From Streptomyces sp. LUP47B (GTDB taxonomy: Bacteria; Actinomycetota; Actinomycetes; Streptomycetales; Streptomycetaceae), in the NCBI RefSeq assembly GCF_001746295.1, contig NZ_MJAH01000009.1, positions 148,531 to 212,530 of the forward strand: DNA of 64,000 bases. Direction: 5' to 3'. The position numbers were made by a program, and so were the translations under genes. The notes under the pieces are model-generated. The model was not told where the DNA came from. It saw only the letters and a program-made list of their open reading frames with translations, and ran no database searches. Positions 24,093 to 31,792 of this stretch are shown here, piece after piece. Each line of letters begins with the position of its first letter. The stretch's first letter is position 1.

Positions 24093-25475
24093 ATGTCTCG
24101 ACTCAGCCGCGAAAAGAAGCGGGACCAGCAGCGGGGGGCGACCCCGATCGACGTCCGCGTCCCCCTGACGGGTGAGTCCGCGACGGTGGCCGGAACACCG
24201 GTCACCGCGCCGCCCGGCGAGGAACTCCACCAGACCGTCCTGACCCACCTCCACCATCTCGCCCGCACCAGCGGCAACCCCGTCCACGCCACGATCCACG
24301 ACGCCCGCATCGGGTACGTGGTCCCGCTGGAGGTCACGACGGACGGCTCCAGCCGCTTCACCGCGGAACCGGTACGGATGGCTGCGCCGGAGGGTCCGCC
24401 GGTCGGCGCGGGCGAGGAGTCCGCGCCGACGCCCTGGCCGTCCGCGGGCGCCGCCCCGCACGAGGAGTCCCCGCAGCTCCCGGGGTCACTCGACGAGCCC
24501 ACGCGCGACCCGGCTCCCACCTTCCGGCTGCGGAACCTGCCCGAGGCGCAGCCGGCGGACGCCGAACCGTCCCCGACCCAGGTCCTACGACAGCTGCCGG
24601 GCCCTCGGTCCCCCGGGACGGTCGTCCCCCCGACGGGCGAGTTCGGCCCGCCCCCCGTCATGGACCCGAGCCCGGCCTCGTCCCCCGCCCCGCTGTCACC
24701 GACCGACTTCGCCTACGCCCCCAGGCCCCTGCCGCAGCCCGACCCCGCTCCGGCACCGGCCCCGCCGCCGTCGGACGCAGTCCCCGCCGCCGAGCCGTGG
24801 AGCGCCTCGGTTCCCGAGCCCAGGCCCCTGCCCTCGGCCGGTTTCGCCGCTGTGCCACGGCCGCTTCCGTCCGCGGCCTCGCCCGCTCCTCGTCCCGCTG
24901 CCCCCCTCATCGATCCCGTTCCCCTCCTGGACGACCCCGGCCCCAAGCCGACCCCCGTACGGGGGTTCGACGCCGTGGCCGAGGCGTTGCTGGGGGAGGG
25001 GCTGGTGGTGGAGGACAGCGCCGTTCTCGCGGAGCCCGTCGGGCGGATCAGTGAGGCGGTGCGCGAGGGGCGGACGGACGTTGCCGCCGAGTTGGCCGAG
25101 CGGGTGGTCGGCGAGGCGTCCGAGACCTTGGGCGCCGAGCGTCCCGATGTGCTGCGGGTGCGTGAACTCGCCGCCTACATCGCCTACTTGGGCGGCGAGC
25201 CGGTCCGCGCCGCGGAGATCTCCCTCGACCTGGCCGACATCCACCACCGCGCCGGAGACGCCGAGGCGGCCTACGGCAACGTACAGAGCGCGGCCACCGC
25301 GTGGAAGGCCGTACGGGATCCGCTGCGGGGCCTGGAACTCGGTCGCGACCTGCTCACCCTGTGGACGGACCTGGCCGCCGGAGAAGGCCCGGCGGCCGAG
25401 GACCCCGACAAGCTGGAGTCGGCCCGCGCCCGCATGCTCCGCCTCGCGGAACGCGCACGGAACGCGGACCAGTAG
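24093..25475 (+). CDS. unknown 460-residue protein with Pro-rich middle and helical-repeat C terminus
   Basis: I do not recognise a named family. Residues 1-100 form a compact domain with VRVPLTGESATVAGTPVTAP and a likely beta-rich core (GYVVPLEVTTDGSSRF). Residues 110-300 are a low-complexity linker very rich in Pro, Ala and Ser. The C-terminal 160 residues are helical with repeat-like turns (LAAYIAYLGGEPVRAAEISLDLADIHHRAGDAEAAYGNVQSAATAWKAV), suggestive of TPR-type repeats. ATG at 24093 is chosen for its GAGGG at 6 nt; GTG at 24081 is an alternative. Divergent from the P-loop-like gene across 129 nt, so possibly a functional partner. Confidence 0.75.
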   Translation: MSRLSREKKRDQQRGATPIDVRVPLTGESATVAGTPVTAPPGEELHQTVLTHLHHLARTSGNPVHATIHDARIGYVVPLEVTTDGSSRFTAEPVRMAAPEGPPVGAGEESAPTPWPSAGAAPHEESPQLPGSLDEPTRDPAPTFRLRNLPEAQPADAEPSPTQVLRQLPGPRSPGTVVPPTGEFGPPPVMDPSPASSPAPLSPTDFAYAPRPLPQPDPAPAPAPPPSDAVPAAEPWSASVPEPRPLPSAGFAAVPRPLPSAASPAPRPAAPLIDPVPLLDDPGPKPTPVRGFDAVAEALLGEGLVVEDSAVLAEPVGRISEAVREGRTDVAAELAERVVGEASETLGAERPDVLRVRELAAYIAYLGGEPVRAAEISLDLADIHHRAGDAEAAYGNVQSAATAWKAVRDPLRGLELGRDLLTLWTDLAAGEGPAAEDPDKLESARARMLRLAERARNADQ

Positions 25476-25488
25476 CCCGGCAGGCCTG

Positions 25489-26439
25489 TTACTGCGACAG
25501 CTCCCACACCGCGTACGCCACCGCGTCACTGTTGCGGTCCAGGGCCGTGTCGTTGATGTTGGCCGTGGTGTCGCACGACGAGTGGTAGCAGCGGTCGAAG
25601 GCCAGCCCCGAGGTACCGCCCCACTTGGCCGCCTGCGCCGCCGTCTTGGTGTAGTCCGCCCCGCTGAACAGCCCGCCCACCGGCACGCCCGCGTTCTTGA
25701 AGGGCGCGTGGTCGGAGCGGCCGTCGCCCTCGGTCTCGATCTCGGTCGGGACGCCGAGGCCGGCGTAGTACGCCTTGAAGGTCTTCTCGATGGCCGGGTC
25801 GTCGTCGTAGACGAAGTACCCGGGGTTCGGCGAGCCGATCATGTCGAAGTTGAGGTAGCCGCTGATCCGTGAACGGCTGGCGGTGGAGAGGCCGTTGACG
25901 TAGGAACGGGAGCCGACCATGCCCAGCTCCTCCGCGCCCCACCAGGCGAATCTCAGATGCTTGGTGGGTTGGTAGCCGGCCCGGGACACGGCGAGCGCGG
26001 TCTCCAGTACGGCCGCCGAACCGGACCCGTTGTCGTTGATGCCCGCGCCCGCCGTCACGCTGTCGAGGTGCGAGCCGGACATGATCACCTGGTTGGTGTC
26101 GCCGCCCGGCCAGTCCGCGATCAGGTTGTAGCCGGTGCGGCCGGACGAGGTGAACTGCTGGACCGTCGTGGTGAATCCGGCGGCGTCCAGCTTGGCCTTC
26201 ACATAGTCGAGCGAGGCCTTGTAACCGGCGCGGCCGTGCGCGCGGTTGCCGCCGTTGGCGGTGGCGATGGACTGCAGCTGGGTCAGATGCGCCTTCACGT
26301 TGGCCACCGGGATGTCCGGGGCCGCGGCCACCGCGGGCTGTCCCGCGGGGGCCGCGCCGGCTATGGATCCGCCGGCCAGGAGGGAGACGGTGGCGACGAC
26401 GGCGGTGGCCGTGACGCGTCCGGGAACCGAGAGCTTCAT
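25489..26439 (-). CDS. secreted M28-family zinc aminopeptidase
   Basis: A 316-residue homologue of the S. griseus aminopeptidase. A signal peptide (MKLSVPGRVTATAVVATVSLLAGGSIAGAAPA) and a short propiece precede the mature enzyme. Zinc ligands and catalytic residues are all visible: GSHLDSV (His), INDNGSGS (bridging Asp), WWGAEELG (general-base Glu and ligand Glu), LNFDMIGS (Asp) and CYHSSCDT (His, with its disulfide). It removes N-terminal, mostly hydrophobic residues outside the cell. The start at 26439 has GGAG 8 nt upstream; an earlier in-frame ATG adds seven residues. Transcribed alone. Confidence 0.96.
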   Translation of the reverse strand: MKLSVPGRVTATAVVATVSLLAGGSIAGAAPAGQPAVAAAPDIPVANVKAHLTQLQSIATANGGNRAHGRAGYKASLDYVKAKLDAAGFTTTVQQFTSSGRTGYNLIADWPGGDTNQVIMSGSHLDSVTAGAGINDNGSGSAAVLETALAVSRAGYQPTKHLRFAWWGAEELGMVGSRSYVNGLSTASRSRISGYLNFDMIGSPNPGYFVYDDDPAIEKTFKAYYAGLGVPTEIETEGDGRSDHAPFKNAGVPVGGLFSGADYTKTAAQAAKWGGTSGLAFDRCYHSSCDTTANINDTALDRNSDAVAYAVWELSQ

Positions 26440-26591
26440 GTGGGGGGCTCCGAATTCCATGGGAAGTCCCTGAAGTCACAGGGATTCCACAGCGAATGGG
26501 TGCCTGGATGGTGAAGCTGAGGTTGACTCACCGTCAAGGGCGGAATCCGGTCACGCCCGTTCGCATAACGGACTCCAGTCGCGTCATGGGC

Positions 26592-27059
26592 TCATTGCAC
26601 GCAGAACTCGTTCCCCTCCGGATCCGCCATCACCACCCATTCACCGCCCTGCTCCTTCACCTCCCGCAGCACGCTGGCCCCGAGCCCGGTCAGCCGCTCG
26701 ACCTCGGCCGCCCGCTGTCCGTCGCCGGCGTGCACGTCGAGATGGAGCCGGTTCTTGACGGTCTTCGCCTCCGGTACCCGCTGGAACAGCAGCCGCCGGC
26801 CGAGACCCGTGCCGCTGTCCTTGTCGTACGGGTCGTCGGGATGCCGTACGGCGATCAGGTCCCGGAAGGCGAGGCGCGCGTGGTACTCGACGGTGGCCTC
26901 GCGCGGCAGCGCGCCGAGCTCCAGCAGCCGCTGGACGAGCGCGTCGTTGTCCTCGGTGACGTAGTGCAGCGCGGCCGCCCAGAAGTCGGCCTGGGCGTGG
27001 GGGTCGCCGGCGTCGACGACCAGTTTCCAGTGCAGGGGTGCGGGTGTGGTCTGCGTCAT
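26592..27059 (-). CDS. VOC/glyoxalase-like domain protein
   Basis: A 155-residue protein with two beta-alpha-beta-beta-beta modules of the vicinal-oxygen-chelate superfamily. The first half reads LHWKLVVDAGDPHAQADFWAAALHY; the second has NRLHLDVHAGDGQRAAEVERL and ends ADPEGNEFCVQ. The central insertion (FRDLIAVRHPDDPYDKDSG) is long. His/Glu positions that could bind metal are partly kept (HLDV, NEFC). Catalysed reaction or ligand unknown; related proteins include resistance binders and glyoxalase I. The start at 27059 removes an open but unconvincing 76-codon upstream extension. Confidence 0.85.
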   Translation of the reverse strand: MTQTTPAPLHWKLVVDAGDPHAQADFWAAALHYVTEDNDALVQRLLELGALPREATVEYHARLAFRDLIAVRHPDDPYDKDSGTGLGRRLLFQRVPEAKTVKNRLHLDVHAGDGQRAAEVERLTGLGASVLREVKEQGGEWVVMADPEGNEFCVQ

Positions 27060-27159
27060 GGAGCCACTTATAGCCGCGAATGAGGTCCGGGAGTGTCCTG
27101 AACGACTTCCGCGGCTCGCCGGTGGTAGGCCGTTCGGCCCCCGACGGCAAGAAGGGGCC

Positions 27160-27480
27160 ACCTGGCGATGTTGCCGACGCTGGTCATCGCGGGCACCGCC
27201 TTCGCGCCGCCGTACGGGCCGCTGACGATCGTGGCGGCGGACGGAGGCGCCGAGGCCGGGCAGGGCCTCGCGAGTGGGTGGCCGCACACGGCGACCCGAT
27301 TCGCTCGGCGACCGGGATCGCCGCGGTGACGGCGGTCTACGGCCTGGCGCCGGGCGAGGCCGGCGACTCCGGACCCGAGGCGAGGCTCTCCGCCTTCCGT
27401 GCGGCGCTGACGGTGCCCGTCGTCATGGTGGTGCTGGGCGTCCTGATCTCCCTCCTGAGCGTCCGCGCGGTGCGCAGGGC
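27160..27480 (+). pseudogene. C-terminal fragment of an MFS (DHA2-type) transporter, frameshifted
   Basis: In frame from 27168: MLPTLVIAGTAFAPPYGPLTIVAADG continuing to HTATRF near 27302. Then a second frame resumes exactly where the family continues: SATGIAAVTAVYGLAPG (from about 27312) to FRAALTVPVVMVVLGVLISLL near 27455. Joined, this is the last three or so membrane segments of a DHA2-like efflux pump. One frameshift near 27302-27312 breaks it and the N-terminal three quarters are absent. Its 3' end lies antisense to the tail of rarD (27337 onwards). Confidence 0.7.
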
Positions 27481-28341
27481 GTCCCAGGTGAGCAGCGTCA
27501 ACGCCAGCCAGACCAGCGCGAACCCGGCCCAGCGCTCCGGCGGCATGGCCTCGTGGAAGTAGAAGATGCCGAGCAGGAACTGGAAGACCGGGGCCAGGTA
27601 CTGGAGCAGTCCCAGCGTGGACAGGGGCACGCGGATCGCCGCCGCGCCGAAGCAGACCAGGGGGAGCGCGGTGACGATGCCGGTCGAGGCGAGCAGCGCC
27701 GCGTGCCCCGGGCCCCCGGAGGCGAAGCTGAGGTCATCCCGCGAGCCGAGCCACAGCAGATAGCCGAGCGCGGGCAGGAACTGGATCGCGGTCTCGGCGG
27801 CCAGCGACTCCACACCGCCGAGGTTCACCTTCTTCTTGACCAGGCCGTAGGTGGCGAAGGAGAAGGCGAGGGTGAGGGAGATCCACGGGGGTTGGCCGTA
27901 TCCGACGGTGAGGACGAGCACCGCGGCGGCCCCGATCCCGACCGCCGCCCACTGCACGCGCCGCAGCCGCTCCTTGAGCAGCAGCACACCCATCGCGATG
28001 GTGACGAGCGGATTGATGAAGTACCCGAGCGAGGCCTCGACCACGTGACCGCTGTTGACGGCCCAGATGTAGACGCCCCAGTTCACGGTGATGACGGCGG
28101 CGGCCACGGTGATCAGCGCCAGCTTCCGGGGCTGCCGCAGCAGCTCACCGGCCCAGGCCCAGCGCCGTACGACCAGGAGCGCGACGGCCACGAAGACGAG
28201 CGACCACACCATCCGGTGGGCGAGGATCTCGGCGGCCCCGGCGGGCTTGAGGAGCGGCCAGAACAGGGGCACGAGCCCCCACATCCCGTACGCGGCGAAG
28301 CCGTTCAGCAGACCTATGTGCCGCTCGCCCCTCGACTTCAC
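27337..28341 (-). CDS. rarD: RarD-like EamA/DMT-superfamily transporter
   Basis: A 334-residue membrane protein with ten hydrophobic segments and two EamA repeats. The N terminus GLLNGFAAYGMWGLVPLFWPLL and the stretch ILAHRMVWSLVFVAV are characteristic of RarD. GTG at 28341 follows GGAGGAGAGTCC. The last 45 or so residues (after LLTWDALRTARTLRRE) are a Ser/Ala/Pro-rich tail without membrane character. That part is antisense to the MFS fragment, so the natural stop may have been lost or the relic may have been inserted here. Substrate unknown; the RarD name comes from chloramphenicol sensitivity, not a proven function. Confidence 0.88.
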   Translation of the reverse strand: MKSRGERHIGLLNGFAAYGMWGLVPLFWPLLKPAGAAEILAHRMVWSLVFVAVALLVVRRWAWAGELLRQPRKLALITVAAAVITVNWGVYIWAVNSGHVVEASLGYFINPLVTIAMGVLLLKERLRRVQWAAVGIGAAAVLVLTVGYGQPPWISLTLAFSFATYGLVKKKVNLGGVESLAAETAIQFLPALGYLLWLGSRDDLSFASGGPGHAALLASTGIVTALPLVCFGAAAIRVPLSTLGLLQYLAPVFQFLLGIFYFHEAMPPERWAGFALVWLALTLLTWDALRTARTLRREIRTPSTTMTTGTVSAARKAESLASGPESPASPGARP

Positions 28342-28389
28342 GGACTCTCCTCCTCGCACCGTCCTCGCCTGCAAGAAGGTAACGCCGAG

Positions 28390-28441
28390 CACCCCCGGCT
28401 GTCATGCCCGTATCGCTATACGGTCATGACAGCCGGGGGTG
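28390..28441. terminator. 52-nt nested palindrome, strong terminator
   Basis: A perfect 17-bp outer stem (28390-28406 with 28425-28441, core CCCCCGGCTGTCATG) encloses a second perfect stem CCGTAT-CGCT-ATACGG (28408-28423). It lies 26 nt past the stop of the downstream-reading gene at 28468, on the same strand, and just upstream of rarD. It most likely ends transcription of the 28468-29322 gene before rarD. Confidence 0.75.
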
Positions 28442-28467
28442 GTGGTCCCAGGGGCCGTCGGGGAGTG

Positions 28468-29322
28468 TCAGCCCTTGAGCGCCACCGCGATGGACTCGGC
28501 GATCGGGGTGGCCGGACGGCCGATCAGGCGGGACAGGTCACCGGAGGAGACGACCAGCTCGCCCTTCTCGATGGAGGCGTCGACACCGGCGAGGATCGCG
28601 GCGAAGGGTCCGGGCAGCCCGGCGCCGGTCAGGATCTCGATGAAGGTCGCGACGGGGACGGCGTTGTAGGCGATCTCCTTGCCGGTCTGCCGGCTCAGCT
28701 CGGCCGCGTACTCGGCGAAGCCCCAGGGCTCGTCGCCGCCCAGCTCGTACGTCGTGTTCTCGTGCCCCTCGCCGGTCAGCACGGCCACGGCGGCGGCCGC
28801 GTAGTCGGCGCGCGAGGCGGAGGAGAGGCGACCGTCACCGGCCGCCTGCACCACGGCACCGTGCTCCAGGGCAGGGGCGAGGTTCTCGGTGTAGTTCTCG
28901 TTGTACCAGCCGTTGCGCAGCAGCGAGTAGGTCACGCCGGAGGCGAGGAGCGCCTCCTCAGTGGCCCGGTGGTCGTCCGCGAGCGCGGCGGTGAGGCTGC
29001 CCGGGGCGCTGGTGTACGCGAGGAGCGCCACGTTCGCGGCCTTGGCGGCGTCGATGACGACCTGGTGCTGGGCGGGGCGGCCCTTGTCGAACTCGTTGCC
29101 GGAGATCAGCAGCACCTTGTCGCCGGCCGCGAAGACCTTGTCGAAGGTCTCGGGGCTGTTGTAGTCGGCGACCGCTATGGTCACGCCCTTGGCGGCGAAG
29201 TCGGCGGCCTTCTCCGGGGTGCGCACGACGGCGGTGATCTGCTCGGCCGGGACCTTCTCGAGCAGCTGCTCGACGACGTGGCGGCCGAGGTGTCCGGTGG
29301 CTCCGGTGACGACGATGCTCAT
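28468..29322 (-). CDS. NAD(P)H:quinone oxidoreductase, NmrA/QorB-like SDR
   Basis: A 284-residue atypical short-chain dehydrogenase. The N-terminal dinucleotide motif is VVTGATGHLGRHVVEQLL, followed by AVVRTPEKAADF, AVADYNSPETFDKVF and a YTSAPGS segment where classical SDRs have catalytic Tyr/Lys. This pattern matches QorB/QOR2, which reduces quinones with NADPH. AAGGAG precedes the ATG at 29322. It is divergently transcribed from a HxlR regulator, the same layout as the qor2-qorR pair in Corynebacterium, so quinone or disulfide stress probably induces it. A nested palindrome ends the transcript. Confidence 0.9.
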   Translation of the reverse strand: MSIVVTGATGHLGRHVVEQLLEKVPAEQITAVVRTPEKAADFAAKGVTIAVADYNSPETFDKVFAAGDKVLLISGNEFDKGRPAQHQVVIDAAKAANVALLAYTSAPGSLTAALADDHRATEEALLASGVTYSLLRNGWYNENYTENLAPALEHGAVVQAAGDGRLSSASRADYAAAAVAVLTGEGHENTTYELGGDEPWGFAEYAAELSRQTGKEIAYNAVPVATFIEILTGAGLPGPFAAILAGVDASIEKGELVVSSGDLSRLIGRPATPIAESIAVALKG

Positions 29323-29385
29323 GATGTGCGATCTCCTTGTGGGGTGCGGTGGCACTAACCATAGGTGGAGCGCTAACTCTGCGAA

Positions 29386-29410
29386 AGTACCCACTTTGAA
29401 GTAAGGTACT
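29386..29410. promoter_or_regulatory. candidate HxlR (QorR-like) operator
   Basis: AGTACC (29386-29391) and GGTACT (29405-29410) form a perfect inverted repeat. Between them lies ACTT-TG-AAGT (29393-29402). It is in the 91-nt gap between the divergent quinone-reductase and HxlR genes, 3 nt from the regulator's ATG, so binding could control both. Confidence 0.6.
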
Positions 29411-29413
29411 GGC

Positions 29414-29824
29414 ATGTCGGTAAGCACTGAGATGAACGCCCCGGCGGTGTCGGGCGAAGCGATGTGCCCCCACCGCCTCGTCCTGGAACACGTGACGAGC
29501 CGCTGGGGCGTCCTGGTCCTGATCCAACTCCTCGACCGCCCGCACCGCTTCAGCGAACTGCGGCGCGCGATCGGGGGCCAGGGTCGCAGCGTCAGCGAGA
29601 AGATGCTCACGCAGACCCTCCAGACCCTCGAACGCGACGGCCTGATCCACCGGGACGCCAAGCCGGTGATCCCGCCGAGGGTCGACTATTCGCTGACCGA
29701 CCTCGGCCGCGAGGCGGCGGAACAGGTACGGGGGCTGGCGGAGTGGACCGCGAAGAGGATGGCGGCGGTGCAGGAGGCGCGGGAGGTGTACGACGCGCGG
29801 AAGAGGGCCTCTGAGCAGGGGTGA
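29414..29824 (+). CDS. HxlR-family winged-helix regulator (QorR-like)
   Basis: A 136-residue DNA-binding protein. The family motif MCPHRLVLEHVTSRWGVLVLIQLLDRPHRFSEL places a conserved Cys at residue 18, the redox-sensing position in QorR/HypR-type members. The recognition helix lies in SVSEKMLTQTLQTLERDGL, and the wing carries VIPPRVDYSLTDLG. It likely represses itself and the divergent quinone reductase, releasing DNA when Cys18 is oxidised. Reduced spacing to the operator (3 nt) fits autorepression. Sensing chemistry is inferred from family members. Confidence 0.92.
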   Translation: MSVSTEMNAPAVSGEAMCPHRLVLEHVTSRWGVLVLIQLLDRPHRFSELRRAIGGQGRSVSEKMLTQTLQTLERDGLIHRDAKPVIPPRVDYSLTDLGREAAEQVRGLAEWTAKRMAAVQEAREVYDARKRASEQG

Positions 29825-30052
29825 TACGCCGGAGCGGGCCGACTGAGGGCATGTACACGGCGCCAGGGGGCACACATGTATCAGGGCGTTGACCGACATG
29901 CGAGCCCTGTCCACCCATGCGCCCCCTCTCCGCCTCCCACGCCGACTTGAGTCGACGGGCACGCTGGATGCGGAGTGCCCACGCCCACCGTGCCCCGACC
30001 CGCCATGCCACTTCTCGGCGCACGGTCACCGGATCCAGGGGGATGCCTTGAC

Positions 30053-30616
30053 ATGGCCACACAGACTCCGGCCGTCCGCCGCAGCAGGATCGGTTCTGCT
30101 GTCGCTTCTGGGCGCGGCCTGATGCGAGCCTTCTTCGCCTGGGGCTCCCGCAGTCGACGTCGGGAGCAGTTACTCCTGGAGTGCAGCCGTCAGCTTTTAA
30201 CTGTGGCTGAGGAGCTGCACAGGGCCAACCTGATTCAGCAGCACCGGTTGCTGGTCGAGCAGTTGGATCGCGCGATCGACGATCCTTCGCTGGCTGCGGC
30301 TTTGAGTACTCTGCGGGGGCTCACGGAGGTCAAGCGCCGCCAGATGCTGTTCGCGAACCGGGAGTACGGGGTGCTTGTGCTGACTTACCGCGTGGACGGC
30401 TGCTGCTGGGAGGAGCTGTTGAGCAGGCTGCGCATTTTGTGCCGTAATGAACTGTTCGTGGAGTACTGGACGGCTACGGCAGAGCATCGCAGGACGCTGC
30501 CTGACGGCTCGCTCGAGGCGAAAGTCGGGTTGGCCGTTGACGCAATCCTGGAAGATCTTCGTGATGCGGACGAATGGTGGGTTGTGAATGCAGAATCACC
30601 CCCTGAGCCTCAGTGA
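30053..30616 (+). CDS. DUF6082-like protein 1 (contains TTA codon)
   Basis: A 187-residue protein of a family I recall as DUF6082, common in Streptomyces and without known function. The core (HRANLIQQHRLLVEQLDRAIDDPSLAAALSTL … RRQMLFANREYGVLVLTYRV … LRILCRNELFVEYWTATAEHRRTL) is predicted all-helical. The N terminus is basic (TPAVRRSRIGSAVASGRGLMRAFFAWGSRSRRRE) and may touch a membrane or nucleic acid. Codon 49 is TTA (30197-30199), which in Streptomyces makes translation depend on the bldA tRNA. Third-position GC is lower than in neighbouring core genes. A 15-bp hairpin follows at 30686. Confidence 0.82.
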   Translation: MATQTPAVRRSRIGSAVASGRGLMRAFFAWGSRSRRREQLLLECSRQLLTVAEELHRANLIQQHRLLVEQLDRAIDDPSLAAALSTLRGLTEVKRRQMLFANREYGVLVLTYRVDGCCWEELLSRLRILCRNELFVEYWTATAEHRRTLPDGSLEAKVGLAVDAILEDLRDADEWWVVNAESPPEPQ

Positions 30617-30685
30617 AGACATGGGTGCAGTGCGGCATGTGAACGACATCACAAATCGCGTGTAGGATCCGGAGCACTGTGAACC

Positions 30686-30720
30686 CGAGGGGGCACCGTT
30701 CAACGAACGGTGCCCCCTCG
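30686..30720 (+). terminator. perfect 15-bp hairpin between DUF6082-like gene and Cys-rich small gene
   Basis: CGAGGGGGCACCGTT (30686-30700), loop CAACG, AACGGTGCCCCCTCG (30706-30720): fully paired. It lies 70 nt past the first DUF6082-like stop and 40 nt before the next small gene, so it may terminate or attenuate. Confidence 0.75.
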
Positions 30721-30759
30721 AGACGCGGGGCTGTGGAGCCCCGAGAGGGGACCGCTCAG

Positions 30760-31017
30760 GTGCGTCGCGAATTCTTGCCGGTTCGGATTTCTCGTCGGCT
30801 CGGCGACGCTCCCCATGTGCGTGGATGCGGGACCGGCGAAACCTGCCCCGACCTCTTCGAACTGAGCAACGGCGACTTCGCGGTGATCGGTACCGAGGCA
30901 ACCGACGAACTTGACCACCTTCTCCCGGAGGATGCCGCTCGTGCCGACTATGAGCGCATCGTTGTCATTAGCCGGGACACCTTGATCCGGGCCAAGAAGG
31001 ACATCCCTGACGCATGA
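30760..31017 (+). CDS. small conserved protein with CGTGETC motif, unknown function
   Basis: An 85-residue acidic protein starting at GTG 30760 behind GAGAGGGG. It reads RREFLPVRISRRLGDAPHVRG, then CGTGETCPDLFELSNGDFAVIG, then an acidic helix LLPEDAARADYERIVVISRD and TLIRAKKDIPDA. The two Cys six apart could form a disulfide or half a metal site. I recall this as a widespread hypothetical in Streptomyces, often near DUF6082-like or XRE-type genes, but no function is known. It sits between two DUF6082-like paralogues on the same strand. Confidence 0.78.
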   Translation: MRREFLPVRISRRLGDAPHVRGCGTGETCPDLFELSNGDFAVIGTEATDELDHLLPEDAARADYERIVVISRDTLIRAKKDIPDA

Positions 31018-31114
31018 ATGGCAGGGGGCGATGTGACCGTGCATCCATGCGCCCCCTACCGCCTCCAGCGCTGCCTTGTGCGGACCGGGCACCCTCGCAT
31101 TAGGGGGTGTTGTG

Positions 31115-31609
31115 ATGGCCATACCGCAGCAGGAGGATCTTCTTCGTGAATTGGTCTGTGTGTTCGGTCGCATGGCCGACGGGCTCTTCCGTGTCGCGGA
31201 GGAAATGCACCGAGCGAATCTGATCCAGACCAAGTTCTTATACGTCGAACAGATGGACCGGTCGCTCGATGATCCGGTGCTTGCCGCTTCTTTGAGCACC
31301 TTGACCAGTACCACTGAGAACATGCGTCGCCAGATGCTGTTCGCGAACCGTCATTACGGCCTGCTTCTGCTGTCCTACAGAATCGGCGACATGGACCGGA
31401 GTGAACTGCTAGGACAACTGAAGGTGTTGAGCATGAACTCGGTCTTCGTCGAATATTGGCGTCTTACGTCCGAACAACGGCGGCAGTTGCCGCCGGACTC
31501 GCTTGAGGCCAGGACGGGACGGGCTGTCGATGCAGTCATGAAGGAGCGGCTCGAAGATCTGGAGGAGTGGTGGATTGTCGGTCCCGAATCTGAGCCAACG
31601 ACCGACTGA
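31115..31609 (+). CDS. DUF6082-like protein 2 (contains TTA codon)
   Basis: A 164-residue paralogue of the protein at 30053. The shared blocks are VAEEMHRANLIQTKFLYVEQMDRSLDDPVLAASLSTL, MRRQMLFANRHYGLLLLSYRI and NSVFVEYWRLTSEQRRQLPPDSLEA, identical at roughly half the positions. It lacks the basic N-terminal extension of the first copy. Codon 42 is TTA (31238-31240), at a place not homologous to the TTA in copy 1. The start is ATG at 31115 behind TAGGGGGTG. The second copy ends 133 nt before a bidirectional hairpin at 31743. Function unknown. Confidence 0.82.
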   Translation: MAIPQQEDLLRELVCVFGRMADGLFRVAEEMHRANLIQTKFLYVEQMDRSLDDPVLAASLSTLTSTTENMRRQMLFANRHYGLLLLSYRIGDMDRSELLGQLKVLSMNSVFVEYWRLTSEQRRQLPPDSLEARTGRAVDAVMKERLEDLEEWWIVGPESEPTTD

Positions 31610-31742
31610 CCAAGTCCTGACCCGTTGTCATGGTGATCCGCCCAAGCGGAGGGGCAGTCAAACCATGGATACGAAGGTCATGATCACCCGCGGGCCCCAC
31701 CGCTGTGCCACAAGGGACACCTCCGACGTGTGACAGGCGAAG

Positions 31743-31770
31743 GGCCCGGATGCAGTACTGCATCCGGGCC
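31743..31770. terminator. perfect 13-bp hairpin between convergent genes
   Basis: GGCCCGGATGCAG (31743-31755) and CTGCATCCGGGCC (31758-31770) around TA. It serves the DUF6082-like gene from the left and korB from the right. Confidence 0.8.
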
Positions 31771-31792
31771 GTCAGTTCTCTCTCCCGCTCCG

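Noticed and set aside
24081..25475. Regions with Pro/Ala/Ser-rich coding considered as NRPS/PKS or lanthipeptide parts
   Set aside because: No carrier, condensation or cyclase motifs anywhere in the window; no biosynthetic cluster is supported.
27274..29358. 694-codon open frame on the plus strand
   Set aside because: Antisense to rarD and the quinone reductase gene, both with strong family motifs; Gly/Arg/Glu-rich shadow.
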